Assembly (NCBI GenBank): GCA_905198295.1
Contig: CAJKBW010000058.1
Span: 1-18,403, forward strand
Length of the DNA: 18,403 bases
Reading direction: 5' to 3'
DNA from: an uncultured Oscillospiraceae bacterium
GTDB lineage: Bacteria; Bacillota; Clostridia; Oscillospirales; Acutalibacteraceae
Shown: in pieces, positions 1 through 7,596 of the stretch
Layout of the letters: every line of letters starts with the position of its first letter
Position numbering within the stretch: position 1 is the first letter of the stretch
Position numbers and translations under genes: made by a program
Notes under the pieces: model-generated
What the model was told of the DNA's origin: nothing
What the model saw: the letters and a program-made list of their open reading frames with translations, nothing else
Databases searched by the model: none

Positions 1-37
1 CTGTATGCAGCCCGCGCCCCGGTTTACTTTATTCCAT

Positions 38-1372
38 TCAATACCGCTCGAGATAACGATCCAGTTCCCATTTGGTGATGCGGATCTTATACTCATCCCA
101 TTCCTCGGTTTTATGGGTGACGTATTTCTCAAAAATATGCTCCCCGAGCGTCTCGCGCACAAGCGGATCCCGCTTCATCGCCCGTACCGCCTCCTTGAGG
201 TTGGTCGGCAGCTGCTGGATGCCCCGCTCCTCGCGCTCGTCCTCGGTCAGCTCAAAGATATTGCCGTCGGTCGAGCACGGCGGCCGCAGTCCGCGGCGGA
301 TGCCGTCCAGCCCGGCCGCCAGACACAGCGCCAGCGTAAGATACGGGTTCGCGGACGGGTCCGGGTTGCGCAGTTCGATGCGCGTCCCTACCCCGCGGGA
401 GGCCGGCACACGCACAAGCGGGCTGCGGTTGCTCGCCGACCAGGCGATGTACACCGGCGCCTCATATCCCGACACCAGCCGCTTATACGAGTTGACCAGC
501 GGGTTAGTTACCGCCGCCATGCCGCGGGCGTGCTCGAGGATGCCCGCAATAAAGCTGTATGCCGTCTCGCTCAGCCCGAGCGCGTCCTCCGGATCATAAA
601 AGGCGTTTTTCCCGTCCTTCATCAGCGACATATTCACGTGCATGCCGCTGCCCGCCACGCCGTAAATCGGTTTGGGCATGAAGGTCGCATACAGGTTATG
701 GTCGTGCGCGATAGTCTTGACCACCAGCTTGAAGGTGACGATATTATCCGCCGCCGACAGCGCATTGTCGTATTTGAAGTCGATTTCGTGCTGGCCGTTC
801 GCCACCTCGTGGTGGGACGCCTCGATCTCAAAGCCCATATCCTCCAGCGTCAGGCACATATCCCGCCGCGCACTCTCCCCGAGGTCGGTGGGACCGAGCT
901 CGAAATACGCGCCGCGATCCTGCGTGCGGGTGGTCGGATGGCCGTTCTCATCGTTGGCAAACAGGAAGAATTCGCATTCCGGCCCAACGTTGAAGGACGA
1001 AAAGCCCATCTCCTCCGCCTGCCGCAGCACCTTCTTCAGCAGGCCGCGCGGATCCCCCTCAAACGGGGTGCCGTCCGGCTTATACACGTCGCAGATCAGG
1101 CGCGCAACCCGGCATTCCTCCCCGTACCACGGGAAAATCGTAAACGTGTCGAGATCCGGATACAGGTACATATCCGATTCTTCAATGCGCACGAAGCCCT
1201 CGATCGAGGAACCGTCGAACATGCATTTATTATTCAGCGCCTTTTCCAGCTGGCTCGCCGTGATCGCGATGTTTTTGAATGACCCGAAAATATCGGTGAA
1301 TTGCAGGCGGATAAACCTTACGTTTTCCTCCTCGACGATGCGGACAATGTCTTCGGCGGTAAATTTCGGCAT
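38..1372 (-). CDS. glnA: Glutamine synthetase, type I-alpha
   Basis: Cytoplasmic enzyme that makes glutamine from glutamate, ammonia and ATP, the main entry of ammonium into metabolism. The 444-aa product has the usual GSI-alpha length. Family motifs are visible in order: FDGSSIEGF near residue 52, HHEVANGQHEIDF in mid-protein, GSGMHVNMSL, and NRSPLVRVP in the C-terminal half. Arg62 in EGFVRIEES is the residue that in Bacillus GSI-alpha takes part in feedback inhibition. The long insertion and adenylylation tyrosine loop of the GSI-beta class are not seen, so control by adenylylation is unlikely (family knowledge). The start at 1372 is chosen over an in-frame ATG at 1450 because AAAGGA lies just upstream, the N-terminus MPKFTAEDIV fits homologues, and the 1450 codon lies inside the -35 box. 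It is a single gene with its own promoter. The terminator would lie beyond the left edge. No GlnR box or glutamine riboswitch was seen in the leader of about 40 nt. Confidence 0.97.
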   Translation of the reverse strand: MPKFTAEDIVRIVEEENVRFIRLQFTDIFGSFKNIAITASQLEKALNNKCMFDGSSIEGFVRIEESDMYLYPDLDTFTIFPWYGEECRVARLICDVYKPDGTPFEGDPRGLLKKVLRQAEEMGFSSFNVGPECEFFLFANDENGHPTTRTQDRGAYFELGPTDLGESARRDMCLTLEDMGFEIEASHHEVANGQHEIDFKYDNALSAADNIVTFKLVVKTIAHDHNLYATFMPKPIYGVAGSGMHVNMSLMKDGKNAFYDPEDALGLSETAYSFIAGILEHARGMAAVTNPLVNSYKRLVSGYEAPVYIAWSASNRSPLVRVPASRGVGTRIELRNPDPSANPYLTLALCLAAGLDGIRRGLRPPCSTDGNIFELTEDEREERGIQQLPTNLKEAVRAMKRDPLVRETLGEHIFEKYVTHKTEEWDEYKIRITKWELDRYLERY

Positions 1373-1420
1373 GTTTGACCATTCCTTTCTCTGATGAGCA
1401 GCGGAAATGCCTATGGAAAT

Positions 1421-1450
1421 ATTATAAAATTCCGGGGTGGTTTTTGTCAA
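1421..1450 (-). promoter_or_regulatory. Sigma-A promoter of glnA
   Basis: On the minus strand TTGACA (1450-1445) and TATAAT (1426-1421) are both perfect, separated by 18 bp. Predicted transcription start is near 1414, giving a leader of about 42 nt to the glnA ATG. Confidence 0.85.
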
Positions 1451-1496
1451 TCATCATCGCCCATAATAATCCGGGCACCCGGGGCCGGACAAATGG

Positions 1497-1548
1497 CAAA
1501 AAAGGCCAAGGGGCAGACCGCAGAACGCTCTTTTCTGCAGTCCGCCCC
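1497..1548 (-). terminator. Intrinsic terminator of the galM operon
   Basis: Stem of 14 positions (arms 1535-1548 and 1510-1523, two G-U type pairs) with an A+G-rich loop, followed on the minus strand by a T-rich tail that includes six consecutive T (1498-1509). It lies just after the 96-aa gene and separates it from the glnA promoter. Confidence 0.85.
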
Positions 1549-1558
1549 GATTTTGCGG

Positions 1559-1849
1559 TCAGCCGCGGCGCTTCCAGACAACCAGCTCCGCGTCCGCGCC
1601 GCCGTTGCCGTATTCATACACCACAAGCTGCCCCTCATCCGCCGCAAGCCCATAGCAGCGCTCGCTGCCACGCTTACAGACCTCAGCCCCATAGTAGCGC
1701 TTTTCATCGTCCAGCAGCTTCGCCGTCTGCCCATTGGGCAGGCGGCAGTCGAGGTTGATAAAATCCCCTTTGAGCTCATACAGCTGCGTAACCGTCTTCA
1801 GTCCCTCCAGCCCCAGCGCCCAAAACTCTTCCAGCAGCTCCTTTTCCAT
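1559..1849 (-). CDS. Conserved-looking small protein of unknown function, galM-linked
   Basis: Product of 96 aa, not recognised. It begins MEKELLEEFW with an acidic amphipathic helix. The rest alternates short hydrophobic and polar stretches with many Gly, Tyr and Val, suggesting a small beta-rich fold. Two cysteines sit in the middle (EVCKRGSERCYG) and the end is basic (WKRRG). There is no signal peptide or membrane segment, so it should be cytoplasmic. The gene starts 10 nt after the galM stop codon, has AAGGAGA five bases before its ATG, and is followed directly by a strong terminator, so it is the last gene of a two-gene operon with galM. It is real by RBS, spacing and terminator evidence. 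Function is unknown; a link to sugar metabolism is only inference from the operon. Confidence 0.75.
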   Translation of the reverse strand: MEKELLEEFWALGLEGLKTVTQLYELKGDFINLDCRLPNGQTAKLLDDEKRYYGAEVCKRGSERCYGLAADEGQLVVYEYGNGGADAELVVWKRRG

Positions 1850-1859
1850 GACATTCTCC

Positions 1860-2879
1860 TTACCGGCTGAACCGGTATTCCGTGACCGAGGTGAATACTT
1901 CTCCCGGACGCAGTACGACAGACGGGTATTCCGGATGATTCGGGGAGTCCGGGAAATGCTGCGTCTCCGCGCAGAACGCCTGGAAATGCCCCATCGGCTT
2001 CCCGCCCTTTCCGGTTTCCTCTTCCAGCGCGCCCGCCGTATACAGCTGCACGCCCGGCTGGTCGGTCCAGCACTCCATCCGGATGCCGGTATGCGGCGAA
2101 ACCGCCGTCAGCGCCCGGCGGAAACCTTCCCCGCACAGCACAAAATTATGGTCGTAACCCTGCAGCCCCGATGAAAAATCCCGGCCAATCGCCTTCGCCG
2201 CGCGGAAATCGAAAGGTGTCCCCTCCACCGGCGCAAGCTCGCCGGTCGGGATCAGCTTATCGTCCACCGGCATATACCGGTCCGCCTCGATCTGCAATAC
2301 CGTATCCCGCACATCCGCACCGTCAAAGCCGTTGAGGTTGAAATAGGCATGGTTGGTCAGATTCAAAACCGTCGGCGCATCGGTGCGCGCCTCATACCGG
2401 ATCGTCAGCGCGTTCCCCGCTGTCACGGTAAAGATAACCGCCGTCTCCAGCCGTCCGGGATAGCCTTCCTCTCCATCCTCGGCAGTACAAGTAAACCGTA
2501 CCGACGGTTCACCGCCGTCACTGAGTACCTGCGCCGCCCACAGCTTGCAGTCAAAGCCGCTGAAGCCGCCGTGCAGGTGTTCCACATCGTGCTCATTAAG
2601 GCCAAGCGTATACGTTTTCCCATCCAGAGCAAAGCGGCCGTCCGCGATCCGGTTGGCATAGCGGCCGATGGTCGCCCCCTGATAAGAATGATTATTCTCC
2701 CGGTAATCGTCCAGCGTGTCAAAACCCAGAATCACGTCCCTGCCGCCGAACCGCACCGCCTGCAGCGTGGCGCCGTAATTGAGCACCGTGATCTCCAGAC
2801 CGCCCGCTCCGGACAGGTCATACCGCCGTACGATGCAGCCATCCGGCAGACTGCCGAATTCCTTCACTTCAACGCTCAT
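1860..2879 (-). CDS. galM: Aldose 1-epimerase (galactose mutarotase)
   Basis: Interconverts alpha and beta anomers of galactose and glucose in the cytoplasm, feeding the Leloir pathway. The 339-aa length is typical of the GalM family. Visible motifs are the substrate-binding His103 in HLHGGFSGFD, His177 in LTNHAYFNLNG, and the predicted catalytic base Glu305 in AETQHFPDSPNHP near the C-terminus, followed by LRPGE. All key residues are present. The start at 2879 has AGGGAGGA 6-13 bases upstream. It is the first gene of a two-gene operon with the 96-aa protein. No other gal genes are in the window, so the sugar actually handled cannot be fixed from context. Confidence 0.95.
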   Translation of the reverse strand: MSVEVKEFGSLPDGCIVRRYDLSGAGGLEITVLNYGATLQAVRFGGRDVILGFDTLDDYRENNHSYQGATIGRYANRIADGRFALDGKTYTLGLNEHDVEHLHGGFSGFDCKLWAAQVLSDGGEPSVRFTCTAEDGEEGYPGRLETAVIFTVTAGNALTIRYEARTDAPTVLNLTNHAYFNLNGFDGADVRDTVLQIEADRYMPVDDKLIPTGELAPVEGTPFDFRAAKAIGRDFSSGLQGYDHNFVLCGEGFRRALTAVSPHTGIRMECWTDQPGVQLYTAGALEEETGKGGKPMGHFQAFCAETQHFPDSPNHPEYPSVVLRPGEVFTSVTEYRFSR

Positions 2880-2926
2880 ATGCCGTCCTCCCTTTCATCT
2901 TTGCCGAAACCGTACATTTCTTTCTG

Positions 2927-2955
2927 ATTATCACATATTTATCCACGAAAAGCAA
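2927..2955 (-). promoter_or_regulatory. Candidate promoter of galM
   Basis: On the minus strand GATAAT (2932-2927, 5 of 6 to consensus) is preceded at 17 bp by TTGCTT (2955-2950, 3 of 6). The -35 is weak, so activation by a regulator or a different promoter is possible. Confidence 0.4.
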
Positions 2956-3091
2956 TACAATCTTATGTCGGCATGCCGGCGGGTATCCCTCTTTTCCTGC
3001 ATTCGGTCAGGAATATCCTACATATAATTATGGCCTGTCCGGCGGCCGACGAACGCGGCCCCATACGGCAGCACCAACCCACTCCCTCGCA

Positions 3092-3120
3092 TTGACAAGA
3101 CCACACCCCTGCAGTATAAT
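3092..3120 (+). promoter_or_regulatory. Consensus sigma-A promoter of mntP
   Basis: Perfect TTGACA (3092-3097) and perfect TATAAT (3115-3120) with an optimal 17-bp spacer. Start predicted near 3127, so the leader is only about 50 nt, too short for the manganese-sensing yybP-ykoY riboswitch often found before mntP. A 10-bp near-perfect direct repeat, CTGCAGTATA (3109-3118) and CTGCGGTATA (3128-3137), overlaps the -10 box and start site and could be an operator. Confidence 0.85.
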
Positions 3121-3177
3121 GATATTTCTGCGGTATAGCATGCCTTCAACACCCATGCGAAAGGATGCGTCGTTTTC

Positions 3178-3807
3178 ATGGACATAATCACGCTGCTCCT
3201 GCTCTCGGCAAGCCTCGCCATGGACGCCTTTGCTGTATGTGTCTCCAGCGGCATGGTGATCTGCCACATACGGGCAACCCCCATCCTCAAGATGGCCGGC
3301 AGTTTCGGGCTTTTTCAGGGGATTATGCCGCTCATCGGCTACACCATCGCCCGCACCTTCGCGGATAAAATCCAGGCTATCGACCACTGGCTGGCCTTCA
3401 TACTGCTGGCTTTTATCGGCGGCAAGATGCTTTTTGAAGTGTGGAAGGAGCGCGGACAGCCGCAGGAACATCCCAAGGGCGATCCCTGCGAATGGAAAAA
3501 TCTCTTTGTGATGTCCATTGCCACAAGCATTGACGCACTCGCCGTCGGTGCTTCACTCGCTGTGATGCCGACCACCGGTGTGCTCGGTCTGCCGCTCGGC
3601 TATCTGATCTGCTGCGGTGTGATCGCACTGGTAACCTTCCTCATCTGCATAATCGGCGTCATCATCGGCTGCCGTACCGGCGCACTGCTCGGCCGTAAGG
3701 CGGAAATCATCGGCGGCATCGTACTTATCGGCATCGGGGTCAAGATTCTGCTGGAACATCTGGGCGTTCTGGAAGCGGTAGGCAACTGGTTTGCCGGACT
3801 GATGTAA
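3178..3807 (+). CDS. mntP: Manganese efflux pump MntP
   Basis: Inner-membrane exporter that lowers cytoplasmic manganese. The 209-aa product has the family's six-helix pattern in two inverted halves. Each half carries the diagnostic acidic motif: Asp16 in SLAMDAFAV in helix 1 and Asp119 in ATSIDALAVGAS in helix 4. A polar loop at about residues 88-108 (VWKERGQPQEHPKGDP) joins the halves. The ATG at 3178 is preceded by AAAGGA at 3160-3165, a somewhat long spacing of 12. The gene is monocistronic on the plus strand between minus-strand operons. MntR-type palindromes and a riboswitch are not obvious upstream. Confidence 0.95.
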   Translation: MDIITLLLLSASLAMDAFAVCVSSGMVICHIRATPILKMAGSFGLFQGIMPLIGYTIARTFADKIQAIDHWLAFILLAFIGGKMLFEVWKERGQPQEHPKGDPCEWKNLFVMSIATSIDALAVGASLAVMPTTGVLGLPLGYLICCGVIALVTFLICIIGVIIGCRTGALLGRKAEIIGGIVLIGIGVKILLEHLGVLEAVGNWFAGLM

Positions 3808-3815
3808 AAACTTAT

Positions 3816-3860
3816 AAAAAGGCGGGGCAGCTCTTAAGCAGAGCTGCCCCGCCTTCTTAT
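3816..3860. terminator. Bidirectional terminator between mntP and azlD
   Basis: Perfect 16-bp stem (3819-3834 with 3840-3855) and a 5-nt loop. On the minus strand it is followed by a run of five T, so it works best for azlCD; its stem overlaps the azlD stop region. On the plus strand the tail is only CTTCTTAT, weaker but placed correctly for mntP. Confidence 0.85.
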
Positions 3861-4189
3861 CCGGCTCCAAACGGAATTTTCATCAGCCATTCCACTACAA
3901 ACACCGTCGCCGTGGATGCCAGAGCCACCGGCAGCAGCGACAGCCGCAGCCACGACAGCACCAGTGCCACCGCTACACCGGCGAGCGCCGACCAGGGAGT
4001 TGCGGTCGCCTCGAGCACCGACGGGAAAATCATCGCGCCCAGCACTGCATATGGCATATAAAACAACACCGACTGCACAAAGCGGTTCTGCACCTGTCGG
4101 CGCATCAGGGTCAGCGGCAGCGCGCGCGGGATATAGGTCACCACCGCCATCACCAGCACGCCAAGTATCCAGTACACCATATCGCTCAT
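3857..4189 (-). CDS. azlD: AzlD, small subunit of a branched-chain amino acid exporter
   Basis: Small hydrophobic partner of AzlC, about 110 aa with four membrane segments. The motif VTYIPRALPLTLMRR near residue 20 is typical of the AzlD family (YIPR-LP). The pair forms an LIV-E type exporter for branched-chain amino acids, in some bacteria also for other compounds. The start at 4189 is chosen because its ATG overlaps the azlC stop codon as ATGA and GGAGG lies upstream; a longer open frame to 4261 would only add arginine-rich sequence read from inside azlC. The overlap indicates translational coupling. A bidirectional terminator follows at once. Confidence 0.9.
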   Translation of the reverse strand: MSDMVYWILGVLVMAVVTYIPRALPLTLMRRQVQNRFVQSVLFYMPYAVLGAMIFPSVLEATATPWSALAGVAVALVLSWLRLSLLPVALASTATVFVVEWLMKIPFGAG

Positions 4190-4908
4190 GCGGCCGCCTC
4201 CTCTCCGGCGGTTTCCACCGGGAAGCGCAGCGCTCCAAACACTGCCGCGAGCACTGCACAAAGAACCAGCGCCCAGCCGGACGGGATCAGGCGAAGGCCC
4301 GGCAGATACCGGAACAGGCAGGACAGCCCGACTGCAAGCAGCGCCACCGCCGCGATTGGATGCGAATCCCGCGCCGCCGGTGTGATGATGGCGATAAACA
4401 TCGCATACAGCGCAATGCCCAGCGCGCTCGACAGCGACGCGGGCAGCACAGCGCCGGCAAGCGCGCCGGCAAGCGTTCCCAGCACCCAGCCGCCATACGG
4501 CCCGGCAGCAAGACCGGTCAGAAACCAGCCGGACAGGGTGCCGTCTTTGCGCATGGCTAAAAAAAAGATCTCATCGGTCACCCCATTGGCGATCAGCAGC
4601 CGCTTGATCAGCGGCATTTTGCCGAGCTTTTGCGACAGCGACAGCGACATGAGCATATAACGGATATTGATAATAAACACCGTCACGCCGATCTCCGGCA
4701 GCGGCGCGTGGCGGATCAGCAGGCCCGCACCGGCCTGCTGGCCGGCGGAAGTGAAGTTGCTCATCGATATCAGCACCACCAGCGGCCACGGCAGGCCGCT
4801 GGCCACCGCCGAAACCGCGAAAGCAAAGGATACCGGAAAATAGCCCAGCATAATCGGCAGGCCATAGCGGAAACCCTGTGCAAAACGGTTCAAACGTCCA
4901 GGTTCCAT
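4186..4908 (-). CDS. azlC: AzlC family branched-chain amino acid permease (exporter subunit)
   Basis: Membrane protein of 240 aa (241 if GTG at 4911 is the start). The N-terminal half has the AzlC signature: GFRYGLPIMLGYFPVSFAFA, then SMSNFTSAGQQAGAGLL, then INIRYMLMSLSLSQ. Several hydrophobic segments follow, including glycine-rich helices in the C-terminal third. It exports branched-chain amino acids together with AzlD, whose ATG overlaps its stop. The start is uncertain: GTG 4911 and ATG 4908 are adjacent, and the nearest Shine-Dalgarno-like AAAGG is 10-13 bases upstream. No clear promoter was found between the liv terminator and this gene, so it may depend on read-through from the liv operon or on a weak promoter. 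Substrate is inferred from family and neighbourhood. Confidence 0.9.
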   Translation of the reverse strand: MEPGRLNRFAQGFRYGLPIMLGYFPVSFAFAVSAVASGLPWPLVVLISMSNFTSAGQQAGAGLLIRHAPLPEIGVTVFIINIRYMLMSLSLSQKLGKMPLIKRLLIANGVTDEIFFLAMRKDGTLSGWFLTGLAAGPYGGWVLGTLAGALAGAVLPASLSSALGIALYAMFIAIITPAARDSHPIAAVALLAVGLSCLFRYLPGLRLIPSGWALVLCAVLAAVFGALRFPVETAGEEAAA

Positions 4909-4961
4909 CACGAGTCAATCGCCTTTCGTTTTGAAAAATCCGGCCAATGCCAGCATCACGT

Positions 4962-4993
4962 GAAAACGCAGCCGGCAGTTTGTGCCGGCTGCG
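4962..4993 (-). terminator. Terminator after livF
   Basis: Perfect 11-bp G+C-rich stem (4983-4993 with 4967-4977), 5-nt loop, then GTTTTC on the minus strand. The T-run is short (four), so termination may be partial and allow read-through into azlCD. Confidence 0.75.
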
Positions 4994-5001
4994 CGGTATG
5001 G

Positions 5002-5703
5002 TCAGGAGCCGAGATAGGCCCGGCGGATCTCCTCGTTATTGAGCAGGTCGGCCGCGTCGCCCTCCATAAACAGCGTACCGGTTTCCAGCACATAAGCGCG
5101 CCGGGAAATCGAAAGCGCCATTTTTGCATTCTGCTCCACCAGCAGCACCGTCGTTCCGTCCCGGTTGACCTCGGTGATGCAATCGAAAATCTCCTGCACC
5201 AGAATCGGGGACAACCCCATCGACGGCTCGTCCAGCAGCAGCATTTTCGGCCGCGACATCAGCGCACGGCCGATCGCCAGCATCTGCTGCTCACCGCCGG
5301 ACAGAGTACCGGCGAGCTGTTTACGCCGCTCCTTCAGGCGGGGAAAGCGGTTGAACACCTTTTCCAGATCCTCCGCGATACCGGCGCCCTTGCGGATAAA
5401 CGCCCCCATCTCCAGGTTTTCCTGCACCGTCATGCTGGCAAACACCCGGCGGCCTTCCGGCACCTGCGCAAGGCCCTGCCGCACGATTTTATGCGGTTCG
5501 GTTTTCGCAATGCTGCTGCCCAAAAAGGTAATATCGCCGGTTTTTGAGCGCAGCAGGCCGGACACGGTATGCATGGCGGTGGTTTTCCCCGCGCCGTTGG
5601 CCCCGATAAGAGAGACGATTTCTCCTTCCTCCACGTGGAAAGACAGGCCTTTAAGCGCGTGGATGGCGCCATAATACACATTGATATCGGTTACGTTCAG
5701 CAT
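5002..5703 (-). CDS. livF: Branched-chain amino acid ABC transporter ATP-binding protein LivF
   Basis: Cytoplasmic ATPase of the high-affinity leucine/isoleucine/valine importer, 233 aa, normal LivF length. Walker A is GANGAGKTT (residues 34-42), the ABC signature is LSGGEQQ (134-140), Walker B is MLLLDEP (154-160), and the motif VPEGRRVFASMTVQENLEMG (81-100) is characteristic of LivF rather than LivG. The start at 5703 has GAGGAGGG six bases upstream. It lies 12 nt after livG and is the last gene of livKHMGF, followed by a terminator. It pairs with LivG as an ATPase heterodimer on the LivH/LivM permease. Confidence 0.96.
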   Translation of the reverse strand: MLNVTDINVYYGAIHALKGLSFHVEEGEIVSLIGANGAGKTTAMHTVSGLLRSKTGDITFLGSSIAKTEPHKIVRQGLAQVPEGRRVFASMTVQENLEMGAFIRKGAGIAEDLEKVFNRFPRLKERRKQLAGTLSGGEQQMLAIGRALMSRPKMLLLDEPSMGLSPILVQEIFDCITEVNRDGTTVLLVEQNAKMALSISRRAYVLETGTLFMEGDAADLLNNEEIRRAYLGS

Positions 5704-5715
5704 ACAGCACCCTCC

Positions 5716-6474
5716 TCAGCCGCCAAGATAGGCTTTAATAACCCGCTCGTCCGAACGGATTTCCTCCGGCGTACCGGAAGCGATCAGCGTACCGTAATCC
5801 AGCACATAAATCCGCTCACAGACACCCATGACCAGCGCCATGTCGTGTTCGATGAGCAGGATGCCCACACCGAACATATCCCGGATCTGCCGGATGGTTT
5901 CCATCAGCTCCCGCGTTTCGGTCGGGTTCATGCCGGCAGCCGGCTCGTCGAGCAGCAGAACTTTTGGCTTTGACGCGATCGCGCGCAGGATTTCCAGCTT
6001 GCGCTGCTGGCCATACGGCAGGTTCGCCGCCATCTGGTCGGCGGTATCCTCCATATCGAAAATACGCAGCAGTTCCTTCGCCTTTTCGGTCACCCGCGCT
6101 TCCTCTTTCCAGTAGCGCGGCAGCCGGAACATACTCTCGATCACGGTATAATGCATATTCTGGTTCATGGCCACCTTGATATTATCCAGCACCGACATAT
6201 GCTTGAACAGCCGGATATTCTGAAAGGTACGCGCGATACCCAGACGGTTGATCTGATACGGCTTTTTGCCGATGATGCTTTTGCCGCAGAAGCGGATAGC
6301 GCCTTTTGTCGGCGTGTAGACGCCGGTCAGCAGATTAAACACGGTCGTTTTGCCTGCGCCGTTGGGGCCGATGAGACCGATGATCTCCCGCTCATCTACC
6401 GTCAGGTACACGTCATCGAGCGCGCGAAGGCCTCCGAACTGTATGCCGAGATCCTTGGTTTCGAGTAACGGCAT
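5716..6474 (-). CDS. livG: Branched-chain amino acid ABC transporter ATP-binding protein LivG
   Basis: Second ATPase of the Liv importer, 252 aa. Walker A is GPNGAGKTT (residues 36-44). The LivG-specific GIARTFQNIRLF lies at 79-90 and the variant signature LPYGQQRKLEI at 152-162 replaces the canonical LSGGQ. Walker B is VLLLDEP (172-178), followed by AAGMNPTE, also typical of LivG. The start at 6474 lies 3 nt after the livM stop; its Shine-Dalgarno GGGGGAGGTG is inside the end of livM, so translation of the two is probably coupled. Confidence 0.96.
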   Translation of the reverse strand: MPLLETKDLGIQFGGLRALDDVYLTVDEREIIGLIGPNGAGKTTVFNLLTGVYTPTKGAIRFCGKSIIGKKPYQINRLGIARTFQNIRLFKHMSVLDNIKVAMNQNMHYTVIESMFRLPRYWKEEARVTEKAKELLRIFDMEDTADQMAANLPYGQQRKLEILRAIASKPKVLLLDEPAAGMNPTETRELMETIRQIRDMFGVGILLIEHDMALVMGVCERIYVLDYGTLIASGTPEEIRSDERVIKAYLGG

Positions 6475-6477
6475 CGA

Positions 6478-7593
6478 TCACACCTCCCCCGTCGTTTTGG
6501 TTTTCTTCCCGCGGTGCAGCAGCTTATCCGCCAGGCCGGGCAGGGAAATCTCATACCGGCCGAGCAGTCCCGACGGGCGGAACAGCATCACGGAGACAAG
6601 GATGATGGAATACAACAACATTCTTATATCGCTAAAATTGCCGCCCCCCTCTGGAATGAGGTGGCCTGCACCAAATAACGCAAATAGATTATGTATCCAG
6701 CCCACTATTATTGCCGGTAAATCGCGCAGCACCTCCGGCAGGATGGTGAGCACCGTCGCGGAAATGACCGAGCCGGAGATCGAGCCCATACCGCCGAGCA
6801 CCACCATGATGAGGATCTCCACCGAACGGTTGAAGTCAAATTTGGACGGGTCGATCACACCAATATAATGGGCATACAGCGCCCCCGCCACCCCCGCGAT
6901 AAACGCGGCAAGCACAAAGGCAAACAGCTTATAGTAGGTGGTGTTGACCCCCATCGATTCCGCCGCGATTTCATCCTCCCGGATGGCAATGACCGACCGA
7001 CCGTGACGGGAACGGCCAAACGTGAAAGAAATAAAAATCACCAGTGCCATGGTTACGAACACATAGACAAACATGGTCGCCGGGTTCCGGCTGCCGAAGG
7101 TTTTGATGCCGCCGAGACCCATGGCGCCGTTGGTGATGGGTTTGAGGAATTCCGCATTCGCCATAACCCGAATGATCTCCCCGAAGCCAAGGGTAATAAT
7201 CGCCAGATAGTCGCCGCGCAGGCGCAGCGCCGGGATGCCGATCACCACGCCGAACAGCGCCGCGAACACACCGCCAATGAGCATAGCAATCGGCAGTGCC
7301 AGCTGCAGCGACATGTCGCCGTTATTCACCACAGCCCTGGTGAAGTTAGCCGCCGCATACGCCCCTACCAGCATAAAACCCGCATGGCCGAGCACCAGCT
7401 GGCCGAGAATACCAGTGACCAGATTCAGACTGACCGCCAGGATCACATTGATGCATACCAGCACCAAAATACCAGTTACATAACTGTCCAGAACACCGCC
7501 AGAGATGAGCATAAACAGCACGACAAACAATACGGCGGTCAGCAAGGTGTTGACCAGATAGAAAAGTCCGGTCTTCTTTTTTGGTTTTCCCAT
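6478..7593 (-). CDS. livM: Branched-chain amino acid ABC transporter permease LivM
   Basis: Integral membrane permease subunit, 371 aa, with about nine hydrophobic segments. The family pattern LVTGILGQLVLGHAGFMLVGAYAAA lies near residues 55-80, and GDYLAIITLGFGEIIRVM near 130 matches the cytoplasmic coupling region of LivM. VVLGGMGSISGSVISATVL follows in the C-terminal half. The tail is basic and cytoplasmic (KLLHRGKKTKTTGEV). The start at 7593 lies 3 nt after the livH stop with AAGGTG upstream. It is shorter than E. coli LivM, mainly because it lacks the long N-terminal extension, as is common in Gram-positive bacteria. Confidence 0.95.
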   Translation of the reverse strand: MGKPKKKTGLFYLVNTLLTAVLFVVLFMLISGGVLDSYVTGILVLVCINVILAVSLNLVTGILGQLVLGHAGFMLVGAYAAANFTRAVVNNGDMSLQLALPIAMLIGGVFAALFGVVIGIPALRLRGDYLAIITLGFGEIIRVMANAEFLKPITNGAMGLGGIKTFGSRNPATMFVYVFVTMALVIFISFTFGRSRHGRSVIAIREDEIAAESMGVNTTYYKLFAFVLAAFIAGVAGALYAHYIGVIDPSKFDFNRSVEILIMVVLGGMGSISGSVISATVLTILPEVLRDLPAIIVGWIHNLFALFGAGHLIPEGGGNFSDIRMLLYSIILVSVMLFRPSGLLGRYEISLPGLADKLLHRGKKTKTTGEV

Positions 7594-7596
7594 GAC

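Noticed and set aside
5..1282. Plus-strand open frame of 425 codons opposite glnA
   Set aside because: Exact antisense shadow of a clear glutamine synthetase; arginine/histidine-rich translation, no RBS, no family motif. Such frames arise from the codon bias of the real gene.
3127..3177. yybP-ykoY manganese riboswitch before mntP
   Set aside because: The leader from the consensus promoter is about 50 nt, too short, and lacks the conserved loops.
3028..3471. Minus-strand open frame of 147 codons over the mntP start
   Set aside because: Overlaps the certain mntP gene and its consensus promoter; no RBS and no recognisable protein.
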